NCBI RefSeq assembly: GCF_019237615.1
Contig: NZ_JAFAGT010000053.1
Span: forward strand, 17,949-81,948
Reading direction: 5' to 3'
Source of the DNA: Roseateles sp.
GTDB lineage: Bacteria > Pseudomonadota > Gammaproteobacteria > Burkholderiales > Burkholderiaceae_C
DNA length: 64,000 nucleotides
Each line of letters starts with the position of its first letter. Position 1 is the stretch's first letter. The notes below the pieces were generated by a model that worked only from the letters and a program-made list of their open reading frames with translations, ran no database searches and was not told the origin of the DNA. Below are positions 1 to 8,530 of the stretch, one piece after another. The position numbers were made by a program, and so were the translations under genes.

Positions 1-20
1 GCAGTCTCCTGCCTCCTGTT

Positions 21-48
21 GGGCGGCCCGTGCGGGCCGCCCTTTTTT
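21..48 (+). terminator. Rho-independent terminator of an upstream gene
   Basis: Arms GGGCGGCCCG (21-30) and CGGGCCGCCC (33-42) form a perfect 10-bp stem, followed directly by six T residues (43-48). The T-tract side shows it ends transcription running on the plus strand from a gene left of the window. It would also separate that gene from the convergent diguanylate cyclase that ends at 82. Confidence 0.85.
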
Positions 49-81
49 GCTGGGCGCCCGCCGTGCCAGCGCGCCCCGGGT

Positions 82-1272
82 CTAGCCGACGACCGACTGC
101 AGCGTCGAGTTGCGCAACCAGTCGTCGGCCACGACGACGCGGTTGCGGCCCTTCTGCTTGGCCTGGTAGAGGGCCTTGTCGGCCAGGTGCATCAGCGTCT
201 CCGGCGTGTCGCCGCGCGCCGCCTCGGCGACGCCGGCAGACAGCGTCACGCGCAGCGGCTGGCCACCGTCGCCACGCAACTCCAGCGCCTCGACGGCCAG
301 GCGAACCTGCTCGGCCAGATGCCGGGCGCCGACCGCGCCGGTGGCCGGCAGCACCAGGCCGAACTCCTCGCCGCCCAGGCGGCCGAACACGTCCGAGCCG
401 CGCAGCCGCGCCCGCGCGCAGGCCGCGACGGCCTTCAGCACCTGGTCGCCCATGGCATGGCCATGGCGATCGTTGACGCGCTTGAAATGGTCCAGGTCCA
501 GCATGACGAAACCGACCGGCTGCCCCTCGCGCCGGCCGCGTTCCATCGCATGGGCCAGCAGCGACACCGTCGTGCTGTGGTTCATGGCGCCGGTCAGCCC
601 GTCGACGCTGGCCAGCTTGCGCATCTGGCTGGCCATGCGCTCGAAATGAGCCAGCACGAAGGCAAAGCCCGCCGCCAGCACGGCGAGGAAGGCCAGCAGG
701 AAGACGTCGCGGCTGCCGTCCTGCCAGGCCGCGGCCTCGGCCGGCGGCGCGCCCAGCCAGCGGGCGGCCAGGCCCGCGCGCAGCCACAGCAGGAGACTGG
801 CCAGCAGCAGCAGCAGCGCGACGGCACGGAAGCTCAACTCGCCACGCCAGCCCAGGCGCATCGCGGCGAGGGTGGCCGGCAGCAGCAGCACGCCCATCGC
901 CACCGACATCGCGCCGGCGCGCACCGGCGTCGGCACGTCCAGCACGGCCGGCACCACCAGGGCCGCGGCCAGCAGCAGCCCATGGTGCCAGACCGGTGGC
1001 TCGCGGTTCAGAAGATGGCGCGACACCGCCGCAGCCAGCGCGGCCAGCCCCGCCATCAGCAGCCAGTTGCCGCCCAGCAGCACCAGCCAGCCAGGCAGCC
1101 AGGGTCGCAGGCCGAACAGCGCGAAGCCGAGGCAGAAGGCCAGGCCGGCCAAGCTCAGGCGCCTGAGCTCGCTGCGGCCCAGCGCGCCGCAGCCGGCCAT
1201 CCAGAGCTGCAGCGTCAGCAAGCCGAAGCCGGCCGCCAGCATCAGCACCAGAGTGGGCACGTGTAGCGTCAT
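82..1272 (-). CDS. Membrane-anchored diguanylate cyclase (GGDEF)
   Basis: The 396-residue protein has about six to seven hydrophobic helices in residues 1-210, followed by a GGDEF domain (about 215-385). The active site is GGEEF at residues 300-304. Five residues before it lies RGSD (291-294), which fits the RxxD inhibitory site that binds product. It should make cyclic di-GMP from two GTP at the inner membrane; the signal read by the membrane part is unknown. I chose the ATG at 1272 because it begins just before the first membrane helix; an upstream extension in the same frame is low-complexity. It is divergent from the lactonase at 1459. The active site looks intact, so activity is likely. 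Confidence 0.9.
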   Translation of the reverse strand: MTLHVPTLVLMLAAGFGLLTLQLWMAGCGALGRSELRRLSLAGLAFCLGFALFGLRPWLPGWLVLLGGNWLLMAGLAALAAAVSRHLLNREPPVWHHGLLLAAALVVPAVLDVPTPVRAGAMSVAMGVLLLPATLAAMRLGWRGELSFRAVALLLLLASLLLWLRAGLAARWLGAPPAEAAAWQDGSRDVFLLAFLAVLAAGFAFVLAHFERMASQMRKLASVDGLTGAMNHSTTVSLLAHAMERGRREGQPVGFVMLDLDHFKRVNDRHGHAMGDQVLKAVAACARARLRGSDVFGRLGGEEFGLVLPATGAVGARHLAEQVRLAVEALELRGDGGQPLRVTLSAGVAEAARGDTPETLMHLADKALYQAKQKGRNRVVVADDWLRNSTLQSVVG

Positions 1273-1458
1273 GCGCGACAGGCAGCTTGTCGTAGTCGAG
1301 TCCTGGTGCAGTGTAGGCAGGCCCCACGGCACGTGGCGCCAGGGTCTGCGCCGATGGCGGGCCTCGGCGCGCACGGCTTCAATGCCGGGGCGATCGCCGC
1401 CCCGATCCCAGCCGCCATGGCCTGCCCTTTGGACCCGCATGCCGCCCTCGCCTCCCAC

Positions 1459-2571
1459 ATGAAACGCCGCCACCTGCTGAGCCTGCCTGTCGCCGCCCTG
1501 ATGCCCGCCGCTGCCGCCACGACCTCGCCACGCTTCCTGCATGTAGGCAGTTATGCCCCGCTGGGCCAGGGCCTCTACAGCTTTGGCATCGCACCGGACG
1601 GCGGCCTGACGTCGCTGGGCCTGACGGCCAATGCCCACAGCCCCAGCTGGCTGGTTGCCCAGGGCCGGCGCGTCTACGCCGCCGAGGAGGGCGCCGACCA
1701 GGTGGCCGTCTACGCCCAGGACGAGGCCGGCGGCCTGCAACTGCAGCAGCGCCTGGCAAGCGGCGGCCAGGGACCCGTCCACCTCGCGCTGGGCGCCGGA
1801 CGCGCCTGGGTGGCCCACTACGGCGACGCCCGCTTCGCCGCGCTGCCGCTGGGGGCCGATGGCCGGCTGGGCCCGGCCGAGAGCTGGACCGCCTGCTCCG
1901 GCGCCGACTGCCGCCCCGGACCCGTGCGGGCGCAATACGGCCCGTCCGGCAGCAATGCCATCAGCGGCCACGACGCGCCGCATGCCCACATGGTCCAGCC
2001 CAGCGTCGACGGCCGCTGGCTGCTGGGCACCGACCTGGGCCGCGACCGCCTGCTCGTCTGGCCGCTGACGCCCGGCACGCCGCAGGGCCCGGCGCTGGAA
2101 CTGGCCCTGAGCCCTGGCTCGGGCCCACGACACTTCGTCTGCCACGCCGACGACCCGCGCTGGGTCTATGTGCTGCAGGAGGAGTCGTCCACGCTGTCCA
2201 CCGTCGAGCTCACGCCCGCCGGGCCGCTCCTGCGCGGCGAGATTTCCGTGCTGCCGGCCGGCTTCGCCGGCACCAGCTACGCGTCCGACCTGCTGCTCGC
2301 ATCCGGAGGCCGGCATCTCTACGCGCTGAACCGCCTGCACGACAGCCTGGCAGTGCTGTCCCTGGCCCGGCCCGCCGCGCCGCGCCTGCTGGACCACCAC
2401 TGGGTGCATGGCAGCTACCCGCGCAGCGCCTGCCGCGCCGGCCCCCACCTCTATGTCTGCAACCAGCGCAGCGACCAGCTCAGCCACTTCGACCTGAGCC
2501 GCCCCGAGCGCCCGCGCTTCACAGGGCGGCAGACCGCCGTTCCAGCCCCCGCCAGCGCCTGTTCGCTCTAG
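1459..2571 (+). CDS. Exported lactonase-family beta-propeller protein
   Basis: The 370-residue product begins with a short signal peptide (MKRRHLL... ending near AAAATTSP), then repeated blade-like segments with Gly-Ser-Tyr and Trp/His motifs (HVGSYAPLGQGLYSF, HAHMVQPSVDGRW, GPRHFVCH, CNQRSDQLS). These match the seven-bladed YbhE/6-phosphogluconolactonase (lactonase) family. Cytosolic YbhE hydrolyses 6-phosphogluconolactone; the signal peptide suggests this paralog acts in the periplasm on another lactone or is only a structural relative. I chose the ATG at 1459 because it starts the signal peptide; an in-frame ATG at 1417 would place 14 residues in front. The gene is followed after 9 nt by creA. 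Confidence 0.8.
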   Translation: MKRRHLLSLPVAALMPAAAATTSPRFLHVGSYAPLGQGLYSFGIAPDGGLTSLGLTANAHSPSWLVAQGRRVYAAEEGADQVAVYAQDEAGGLQLQQRLASGGQGPVHLALGAGRAWVAHYGDARFAALPLGADGRLGPAESWTACSGADCRPGPVRAQYGPSGSNAISGHDAPHAHMVQPSVDGRWLLGTDLGRDRLLVWPLTPGTPQGPALELALSPGSGPRHFVCHADDPRWVYVLQEESSTLSTVELTPAGPLLRGEISVLPAGFAGTSYASDLLLASGGRHLYALNRLHDSLAVLSLARPAAPRLLDHHWVHGSYPRSACRAGPHLYVCNQRSDQLSHFDLSRPERPRFTGRQTAVPAPASACSL

Positions 2572-2580
2572 ACTGGGCTG

Positions 2581-3048
2581 ATGAAGCACGCTGCCCTCGT
2601 CCTGCTGCTCGCCGCCAGCGCGCTGGCCCGGGCCGAGCCCATAGGCTCGGTCGACACCGCCTTCAAGCTCATCGGCCCCGATCACAAGATCGTCGTGGAC
2701 GCCTATGACGACCCCAAGGTGAGCGGCGTCGCCTGCTATGTGTCGCGCGCCAAGACCGGCGGCATCAAGGGTGCCATCGGCCTGGCCGAGGACAAGTCCG
2801 AGGCTTCCATCGCCTGCCGTCAGGTCGGGCCCATCGCGATAGCGCAGCCGCTGCCGCGCCAGGAGGAGGTCTTCAACGAGCGCATCTCCCTGGTTTTCAA
2901 GCGGCTGCGCATCGTCCGCATGGTGGACGTGCAGCGCAACACGCTGGTCTACCTGACCTACTCCGACCGCCTCATCGACGGCTCGCCGCAGAACAGCGTG
3001 ACCGCCGTGCCGGTGCCGCGCGAGACCGCCATCCCGGTCAAAAAATGA
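2581..3048 (+). CDS. creA: CreA family periplasmic protein
   Basis: The 155-residue protein has a cleavable signal (about residues 1-18, ending ALARA) followed by the CreA signature: [41 protein letters not shown] and [10 protein letters not shown]. CreA is a conserved, small periplasmic protein of proteobacteria whose biochemical role is not established. Two Cys residues (in VACYV and IACRQ) could form a disulfide. The stop codon overlaps the start of the next gene (ATGA at 3045-3048), so translation is probably coupled to the degenerate GGDEF protein. The family assignment is firm; the function is not. Confidence 0.9.
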   Translation: MKHAALVLLLAASALARAEPIGSVDTAFKLIGPDHKIVVDAYDDPKVSGVACYVSRAKTGGIKGAIGLAEDKSEASIACRQVGPIAIAQPLPRQEEVFNERISLVFKRLRIVRMVDVQRNTLVYLTYSDRLIDGSPQNSVTAVPVPRETAIPVKK

Positions 3049-4202
3049 GTTTCACGGAAGCCCTGTTCGCGCTGATGCCCATGCAGGCGCTGGCCGCGGC
3101 GCTGGTGCTCGTCACCCTGATTGGCTGGCGCGGCGCGAACGCCGGCGGGCGCTGGGCCCAGGTCGGCATGGTGGCCGTGGCCCTGGGCCTGGCTCTGGCA
3201 AGCCCGGCGCTGAGCGGACACCCCACCGCGCTGCACGGCCTGCACAGCGCGGGCGTGGCGGCCCTGAGCGTCGGGCTGTCGGCGCTGTGGTGGGCCCTGG
3301 GCCTGTGGCTGACGCCTCGGCCCGGACGCTGGGCGATGGCGGCAGCGCCGCTGCTGCTGGGCATCGGCCATGCGCTGCTGCAGGGCGACCAGGAAGGCGC
3401 GCAGACGCTGATCGACCTCATCCTCGGCGCCCAGCTCGCCTGGCTGGGCGTGGCGCTGACCCTGCCCAGCCGCAACACCTTGCTGCAAGGCCTGAACAGC
3501 CGACGCTGGCGCCTGCTGGGCCTGGCCGCCGTGCTGCCGCTGCTGGCCGCCATGCTGTGCCGCGCCATCAGCACTCAACTGGGCGAGGCAGCGGCCTGGC
3601 CCCAGCTGCTGCTGGGCCTGGCCGGCCAGCTCGCGCTGCTGCTGACCCTGCCCATGCTGCTGCTGGCGTGGCGCGGCCAGATCGAGGCCGAGCTCGCCAG
3701 CCTGACCCACACCGACAGCCTGACCGGCCTGACCGACGGCGACGCCTTCGTCAGGCGCTCGGTGGAACTGATCTCCATGGCGCGCCGCTACGACGAGCCG
3801 CTGGCCCTCGTCGTGCTGAACCTCGACGACTTCGAGACGCTGCAGGCCGAACGCGAGCTGGACTTCGCCGGCCACGCGCTGGCGCTGTTCGCCAGCTGTG
3901 TGCAGGCCCAGATGCGGCTGGGCGACCTGGCCGGGCGCCTGGCCGACGACTGCTTCGGCGTGCTGATGGCGCGCAGCCTGCCCGAAGGCCCTCAGGCCCT
4001 GGACCAGCGCCTGCGCGCCGCGCTGGCCGAGCGCGCACCTGCGGAGCTGGGCGTCAAGCTGTCGTTCAGCGCCGGCTGGGCCCGGCTGCGCCCGGGCGAC
4101 CGCGGCCTGGCCGACATGCAGCGCCGTGCCGAGACAGCGCTCTACGAGGCGCAGCGCGCCGGCCGTGGCCAGCTGAGAGCCGAACCGGGAGTCGCAGATT
4201 GA
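3045..4202 (+). CDS. Membrane protein with degenerate GGDEF domain
   Basis: The 385-residue protein has several hydrophobic helices in residues 1-210, then a GGDEF-fold domain (about 218-380) starting with the usual helix motif [10 protein letters not shown]. The catalytic loop that normally reads RLGGEEFG is RLADDCFG here (residues 298-305), so both glycines and the second acidic residue are lost. The normal DxLTGL and LNLDDF elements remain, but cyclase activity is unlikely. Such domains often act as GTP or c-di-GMP sensors, or as protein partners. It overlaps creA by 4 nt and the next gene by TTGA, so the three form one translationally linked operon. Confidence 0.8.
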   Translation: MSFTEALFALMPMQALAAALVLVTLIGWRGANAGGRWAQVGMVAVALGLALASPALSGHPTALHGLHSAGVAALSVGLSALWWALGLWLTPRPGRWAMAAAPLLLGIGHALLQGDQEGAQTLIDLILGAQLAWLGVALTLPSRNTLLQGLNSRRWRLLGLAAVLPLLAAMLCRAISTQLGEAAAWPQLLLGLAGQLALLLTLPMLLLAWRGQIEAELASLTHTDSLTGLTDGDAFVRRSVELISMARRYDEPLALVVLNLDDFETLQAERELDFAGHALALFASCVQAQMRLGDLAGRLADDCFGVLMARSLPEGPQALDQRLRAALAERAPAELGVKLSFSAGWARLRPGDRGLADMQRRAETALYEAQRAGRGQLRAEPGVAD

Positions 4203-5794
4203 ACGCCGCGCCGGACAACCTCGTCGACGACTGGGTGGGGCACAACCTGCTGAGCAGCGACCCGGCCCTGCTCGCCGCGCTGCGCAAGGCCGCGCCCCAG
4301 GCCGTCGAGCCCCTGACGCGCTACGGGGCCGAGCTCGGCAGCGCCGAGACCGCCCAGCTCGCGCGCGACGCCAACCGCAGCGGCCCGGTGCTGCGCCAGC
4401 TCGACGCCCGCGGCCGGCGCGTCGACCTCGTCGACTTCCACCCGGCCTGGCATGCGCTGCTGGCCATGTACCGCCGCCAGGGACTGGTGGCCGACGTGTT
4501 CGCCAGCGACACGCCGGGCCGCTGGGCCGCGTTCGCGGCCGGCTGCTACCTGCACGGCCAGGTGGAGGCCGGCTCGCTGTGCCCGGCGACGATGACACAG
4601 GCCGCCATTCCTGTGCTGGCGAAGCAGCCCGAGCTGTTCGCGCCGCTGCGCGACAAGCTCTTCAGCCGCGAGCATGACCCGCTGGACCGCCCCATGACGG
4701 AGAAGCCGTCCCTCTGGGTGGGCATGGGTATGACCGAGAAACAAGGTGGTTCCGACCTGCGCCGCGTGGCGACCGAAGCCGTCGAGCAGGCGGACGGCAG
4801 CTACGCCATCAGCGGCCACAAATGGTTCTTCTCGGCGCCCACGAGCGACGCCCATCTGGTGCTCGCGCGCACCGGGGCCGGCCCGACCTGCTTCTGGCTG
4901 CCGCGCTACACGCCCGACGGTGCGCGCAACACCATCCAGGTGCTTCGACTGAAGGACAAGCTCGGCAACCGCAGCAATGCCAGCAGCGAGGTCGAGTTCC
5001 ATGGCGCCTGGGCACGGCGCCTGGGCGACGAGGGCCGCGGCATCCCGACGCTGATCGAGATGGCCGGCTACACGCGCCTGAACTGCGTCATCGGCAGCGC
5101 GGCGCTGCTGCGCGCCGGCCTCGTGCAGGCCTTGCACAACGCGCGCGAGCGCCAGGCCTTCGGCCGGGTCCTCGCAGAACAGCCGCTGATGCAGACCGTG
5201 CTGGCCGACCTGGCCCTTGAGAGCGAGGCCGCGATGCGTCTGATGCTGCGCCTGGCCCAGGGCTTCGAGCAGGGCGAGCCGGCCTGGCAGCGGCTGATGA
5301 CGCCGGCCGCCAAGCTGTGGGTCTGCAAGCGCGCCGTCGAGTGCAGCGGCGAAGCCATGGAGCTGCTCGGCGGCAATGGCTACGTGGAGGACGGCGTGCT
5401 CGCGCGGCTGTACCGCGAGGCACCGGTCAACTCCATCTGGGAGGGTTCGGGCAACGTGATGGCGCTGGACGTGCTGCGTGCCGTGGCCCGCGAGCCCGAT
5501 GTGGCGCTGGCGCTGCTCGACGAGTTCGACGCCAGCGTGGACGCCCCGGTGCGGGCCGAGGCCCAGGCGCTGCGCCGCCTGCTGACCGGCGACCCCGCCG
5601 CGCTGGAGGCCCGGGCCCGCCGCGTCGCCCAAGGCCTGGTGCTGTGCGCCCAGGGCTTGCTGATGCGCGAGCAGTCGTCCACCGCCGCTGCCGATGCCTT
5701 CGTCGCGACGCGCTTCGGCGGCGACGGCCGCCTGGTCGGCACGCAGGCAGTGCCGGGCGCGGCGGCCCTGCTGGACGCGGCACTCGCAAGCTAG
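4199..5794 (+). CDS. aidB: AidB-like acyl-CoA dehydrogenase
   Basis: This 531-residue flavoprotein fits the AidB branch of acyl-CoA dehydrogenases (E. coli AidB is about 541 residues), longer than catabolic members. Seen motifs are GMTEKQGGSD (177-186), ISGHKWFFSAPTSD, RLKDKLGNRSNAS, RERQAFG, LLGGNGYVED and IWEGSGNVMALDVLR. AidB is linked to protection against alkylating agents and binds DNA through its C-terminus; the activity here is inferred. The start is TTG at 4199, inside the previous gene's stop (TTGA); no ATG fits the family N-terminus. Its stop shares CTAG with the convergent gene on the minus strand. The link with creA and a GGDEF pseudo-enzyme is unexplained. Confidence 0.8.
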   Translation: MNAAPDNLVDDWVGHNLLSSDPALLAALRKAAPQAVEPLTRYGAELGSAETAQLARDANRSGPVLRQLDARGRRVDLVDFHPAWHALLAMYRRQGLVADVFASDTPGRWAAFAAGCYLHGQVEAGSLCPATMTQAAIPVLAKQPELFAPLRDKLFSREHDPLDRPMTEKPSLWVGMGMTEKQGGSDLRRVATEAVEQADGSYAISGHKWFFSAPTSDAHLVLARTGAGPTCFWLPRYTPDGARNTIQVLRLKDKLGNRSNASSEVEFHGAWARRLGDEGRGIPTLIEMAGYTRLNCVIGSAALLRAGLVQALHNARERQAFGRVLAEQPLMQTVLADLALESEAAMRLMLRLAQGFEQGEPAWQRLMTPAAKLWVCKRAVECSGEAMELLGGNGYVEDGVLARLYREAPVNSIWEGSGNVMALDVLRAVAREPDVALALLDEFDASVDAPVRAEAQALRRLLTGDPAALEARARRVAQGLVLCAQGLLMREQSSTAAADAFVATRFGGDGRLVGTQAVPGAAALLDAALAS

Positions 5795-6573
5795 GGTGCC
5801 GGGTCACCCAGGTACTTGTTGAGGACGCGCGCCAGCGTGCCATCCCTCTCCATGGCCGCGCTGACCTCGCGATAGCGCTGCACCAGCGCCGCATCGACGG
5901 AGCGCTTGCTGAGCATGATCTGCACAGGCTCATGCGGCACGGCGACGGGTGTCGCCACGACGCGCCCCACCAGACCGAGCTCGCGCAGCTCCCAGCGCGC
6001 AGTCGTCTCGCTGGCGATCACGCCATCGATGCGGCCGATGTCCAGCATCTGCCACAGACTGCGGCGCGCCGAGACCTGGGTCAGCGCGGCACGGAAGGCC
6101 TCGTTGCCGAGCAGCTCCGCATAGTCGGGGCCGTAGACGACGCCGATCTGCACGCCCAGCTTCAGGCCGGGTCGCCAGGCCTCCTGCAGACGCGTCGCGG
6201 CGCCGAACTCGTTCTCCCGGCCGGCGCGCACGAAGAGCCGGTTGGACAGGGCGATGTGCTGCGGCACCCAATGGGCATAGGACTCGCGCTCGGGCCGGCG
6301 CAAGGCGCCGGGCAACATGTCGAGGCGGCCGGCCTGCAGCTCTACGAGGGCGCGCGCCCAGGGCAGCTCGACCCAGACCGCCCGGCAGCCCAGACGCTGC
6401 AACGCCTGCTCGATCAGATCGACCTGCAGGCCGACGACGTGGCCGGCCGCGTCGCGCATCGTGTACGGCGGGTCGGGGTTCCAGCGCACCCGCAGCTCGC
6501 AGGCTTGCAACGGCAGGACGGTGAACGCCAGACAGGCCAGGCCCAGGCGCAGCAGTGAGCGGAGTGTAGACAC
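5791..6573 (-). CDS. Periplasmic solute-binding protein, SBP_bac_3 type
   Basis: The 260-residue protein has a signal peptide (about residues 1-23, ending in LPLQAC) followed by the family-3 solute-binding fold: LRVRWNPDPPYTMRD, VGLQVDLIEQALQRLG, VELPWARALVELQAGRLDMLPGA, IDGVIASETTA. These bind amino acids or similar small ligands, or act as sensors. No permease or ATPase lies nearby, so this is an orphan receptor or accessory protein. The start is a GTG at 6573, chosen for the signal peptide; the frame stays open upstream, and no strong ribosome site helps decide. The stop overlaps the AidB-like gene's stop. Confidence 0.75.
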   Translation of the reverse strand: MSTLRSLLRLGLACLAFTVLPLQACELRVRWNPDPPYTMRDAAGHVVGLQVDLIEQALQRLGCRAVWVELPWARALVELQAGRLDMLPGALRRPERESYAHWVPQHIALSNRLFVRAGRENEFGAATRLQEAWRPGLKLGVQIGVVYGPDYAELLGNEAFRAALTQVSARRSLWQMLDIGRIDGVIASETTARWELRELGLVGRVVATPVAVPHEPVQIMLSKRSVDAALVQRYREVSAAMERDGTLARVLNKYLGDPAP

Positions 6574-6691
6574 CCCCGCATTCTGGGCGAGACGCGCGCT
6601 TGTCGGCGCTCTCCGACACGCCGCAGCGTTACAAGCCGATATCTGGCAACAGGGGCCGACGCCAAGCTGTCGCTCACAACCGGAGCCGCCC

Positions 6692-6877
6692 ATGATTCCC
6701 GACGCCCCGCCGCAAGACCCCATGGCCGAAACCCGCCCGCGCCCCGTCTGGTCGCTGCTGACGCGCTTGTGGTCGCCCGCCGCGGCCGCGGGCGAGGCCG
6801 AACTGGGCTATGAATCCGCCCTGCCCTGGACGCTGGGCGAACCCGCCCCGACGGACGGCAACGAGACCCGCTACTGA
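6692..6877 (+). CDS. Small protein of unknown function (61 aa)
   Basis: This short frame has strongly GC-biased third positions, like the neighbouring genes, and runs from ATG at 6692 to TGA at 6877, overlapping the convergent response regulator by 7 nt. The product is Pro/Ala-rich with a Trp-containing stretch (RPVWSLLTRLWSP) and no membrane helix or known motif. The ribosome site is weak (GGAGCC). I do not recognise a family; coding status rests on composition only. Confidence 0.45.
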   Translation: MIPDAPPQDPMAETRPRPVWSLLTRLWSPAAAAGEAELGYESALPWTLGEPAPTDGNETRY

Positions 6878-7518
6878 ATCAGCCCGTTCTTCAGGGCGTA
6901 ATAGGTCAGGTCGCTGTTGGTCTGCAGCTTGAGCTTCTCCAGCACGCGCGTGCGGTAGGTGCTGACGGTCTTCACGCTCAGGAACAGCGCTTCGGCGATA
7001 TGCCCCACGGTCTCGCCCTTGGCCAGGCGCAGGAAGACCTGGAACTCGCGCTCTGACAGCGCCTCATGCAGCGGCTTGTCGGCCGCCGCCGCGCCCGGGC
7101 CGCCAGCGACGCTGTCCGCCAGCTGCTCGGCCACGGCCGGGCTGATGTAGCGCCGGCCACGCGACACGAGGCGGATGGCGTTGGCGATCTCCTCGGGATC
7201 GCATTCCTTGTTCAGGTAGCCGCTAGCGCCCTGGCGCAACAGCGTCGTCGCGTAATGCGCCTCGGGAAAGCCGCTGAGGATGAGCACTGGCAGCTCGGGG
7301 AAGCGCGCCTTGATGGCCGCCAGCGCGTCCACGCCGCTCTGGTCTGGCATGGAGATGTCCAGCAGCAGCACGTCGACCTCGCCGCCGCGCGCCATCTCGA
7401 GGGCATCGTGGCCGCTGGAGCCTTCGCCGGTGACACGCAGGTCGACGTGGTCGGACAGGTACTGGCGCAGGCCGGTGCGCACGATGGCGTGGTCGTCGAC
7501 GATGCCGATTCGGATCAT
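6871..7518 (-). CDS. NarL/FixJ-type response regulator
   Basis: The 215-residue protein has a receiver domain (1-120) with acidic pocket DD near residue 8, phosphorylated Asp54 in LLLDISMPD, and Lys in YLNKE. A LuxR-type DNA-binding domain follows (about 145-215): LSEREFQVFLRLAKGETVGHIAE and SVKTVSTYRTRVLEKL. It should control transcription on phosphorylation by a HisKA_3 kinase; the closest candidate is the kinase encoded at 8493-9965. It is divergent from the BON lipoprotein gene, and the shared space holds the GTCCTACA motif at 7584. Confidence 0.92.
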   Translation of the reverse strand: MIRIGIVDDHAIVRTGLRQYLSDHVDLRVTGEGSSGHDALEMARGGEVDVLLLDISMPDQSGVDALAAIKARFPELPVLILSGFPEAHYATTLLRQGASGYLNKECDPEEIANAIRLVSRGRRYISPAVAEQLADSVAGGPGAAAADKPLHEALSEREFQVFLRLAKGETVGHIAEALFLSVKTVSTYRTRVLEKLKLQTNSDLTYYALKNGLIQ

Positions 7519-7583
7519 GGTGGTAACAGGGTGCGGGACTGCCGCCAGCGTAGCAGTCCGGCGCGCCGGCCGCGAGAGCTCCC

Positions 7584-7591
7584 GTCCTACA
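7584..7591 (+). promoter_or_regulatory. Recurrent intergenic motif GTCCTACA, copy 1
   Basis: GTCCTACA lies between the divergent response regulator and BON genes, 115 nt before the BON start. A second related octamer, GTCCGACA, follows at 7606-7613. The octamer recurs at 8041, 9980, 13031 (minus) and 13068. Its role is inferred: a promoter element or operator of a small regulon. Confidence 0.45.
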
Positions 7592-7705
7592 GCGGCGCCG
7601 GCCAAGTCCGACAGGGGGCTGCGCCGAGGGACTATGCCCGCAGGTCTGGCCGGGCGCGATAGTGACTCCAGCGACTCCCGGAGTCGCCCACCACAGGAGA
7701 TTCCA

Positions 7706-8035
7706 ATGCTCAACAAATCCATCCTGACCCTCGCCTGTGCCGCTGCCCTGGCGGCCACACTGGCCGCCACCAGCGGCTGCGCCGTCACCCGCAGCCAGGA
7801 AACCGTGGGCGCCTATGTCGACGACACGGCGCTGACCACGCGCGTCAAGGCCAAGTTCGCCGCCGACCCCACCGTCAGCGCCATGGCCATCAGCGTCGAG
7901 ACGCTGAAGGGCACGGTGCAGCTGTCCGGCTTCGCGAAGTCCTATGAGGAGAAGTCCATCGCCGAGAAGCTGGCCCGCGAGACTTCGGGCGTCGTGGCCG
8001 TGCGCAACGACATCGCCGTGCGACAAGGCTCCTAG
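7706..8035 (+). CDS. BON-domain lipoprotein
   Basis: The 109-residue product has a hydrophobic signal with a lipobox-like end (AATSGC, Cys at about residue 25) and one BON domain (about 38-108): VDDTALTTRVKAKFAADP, ISVETLKGTVQLSGF and VVAVRNDIAV. BON proteins of the OsmY type sit in the periplasm or outer membrane and are tied to envelope and osmotic stress; they bind lipid or stabilise membranes. A good ribosome site, AGGAGA (7695-7700), supports the ATG at 7706. A GTCCTACA element lies upstream, and another lies between this gene and the REC gene. Confidence 0.88.
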   Translation: MLNKSILTLACAAALAATLAATSGCAVTRSQETVGAYVDDTALTTRVKAKFAADPTVSAMAISVETLKGTVQLSGFAKSYEEKSIAEKLARETSGVVAVRNDIAVRQGS

Positions 8036-8040
8036 GAGAA

Positions 8041-8048
8041 GTCCTACA
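8041..8048 (+). promoter_or_regulatory. Recurrent intergenic motif GTCCTACA, copy 2
   Basis: This copy sits six bases after the BON gene stop and 87 nt before the REC gene start. The position suggests an own promoter or control site for the REC-kinase pair. Basis: the same octamer in five intergenic spaces. Confidence 0.45.
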
Positions 8049-8134
8049 GCGTGATGCGTTGCCGGCACCACCGGCCCGAGGCCGAAGCAGTCCATACTTC
8101 AGCCCTCATCCTCCCCCACCGCAGCCGTCGGGCC

Positions 8135-8530
8135 ATGCCAGCACTCAAAGCCTTCATCGTCGAAGACAGTCCGGTGATTCTTGAGAACCTCATCGCGACG
8201 CTGGAGGAGCTGGCCCAGGTGGAGGTGGTCGGGTCGGTGGCCGACGAGGCCGGCGCCGTGCGCTGGATGAAGCGCGACCCGGGCGCCAATGCCGACCTCT
8301 TCATCGTCGACGTCTTCCTGCGCTCCGGCACCGGCCTGGGCGTGCTGCAGGCCGCCCAGCAGCTCGGCGTGCGGGCCCGCCGCGTCGTGCTGACCAACTA
8401 CGCCACCGAGGAGATGCGCCGCCGCTGCGCCAGCCTGGGCGCGGAGCGCGTCTTCGACAAGAGCCACGAGCTCGACGACCTCATCAGCTACTGTGCCGAA
8501 CTGGCCGACCCGGCAGCTGCGGCCAACTGA
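8135..8530 (+). CDS. Single-domain response regulator (REC only)
   Basis: The 131-residue protein is a bare receiver: acidic pair ED at residues 10-11 (FIVEDSPV), probable phosphorylated Asp59 (FIVDVFL), a Thr in VVLTNYA and a Lys in VFDKSHE. There is no output domain, so it would act by protein contact or as a phosphate sink. It overlaps the next gene, a histidine kinase, by 38 nt, which suggests the two are partners. I chose ATG 8135 because it begins just before the first receiver strand; upstream in-frame codons are not receiver-like. Confidence 0.88.
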   Translation: MPALKAFIVEDSPVILENLIATLEELAQVEVVGSVADEAGAVRWMKRDPGANADLFIVDVFLRSGTGLGVLQAAQQLGVRARRVVLTNYATEEMRRRCASLGAERVFDKSHELDDLISYCAELADPAAAAN

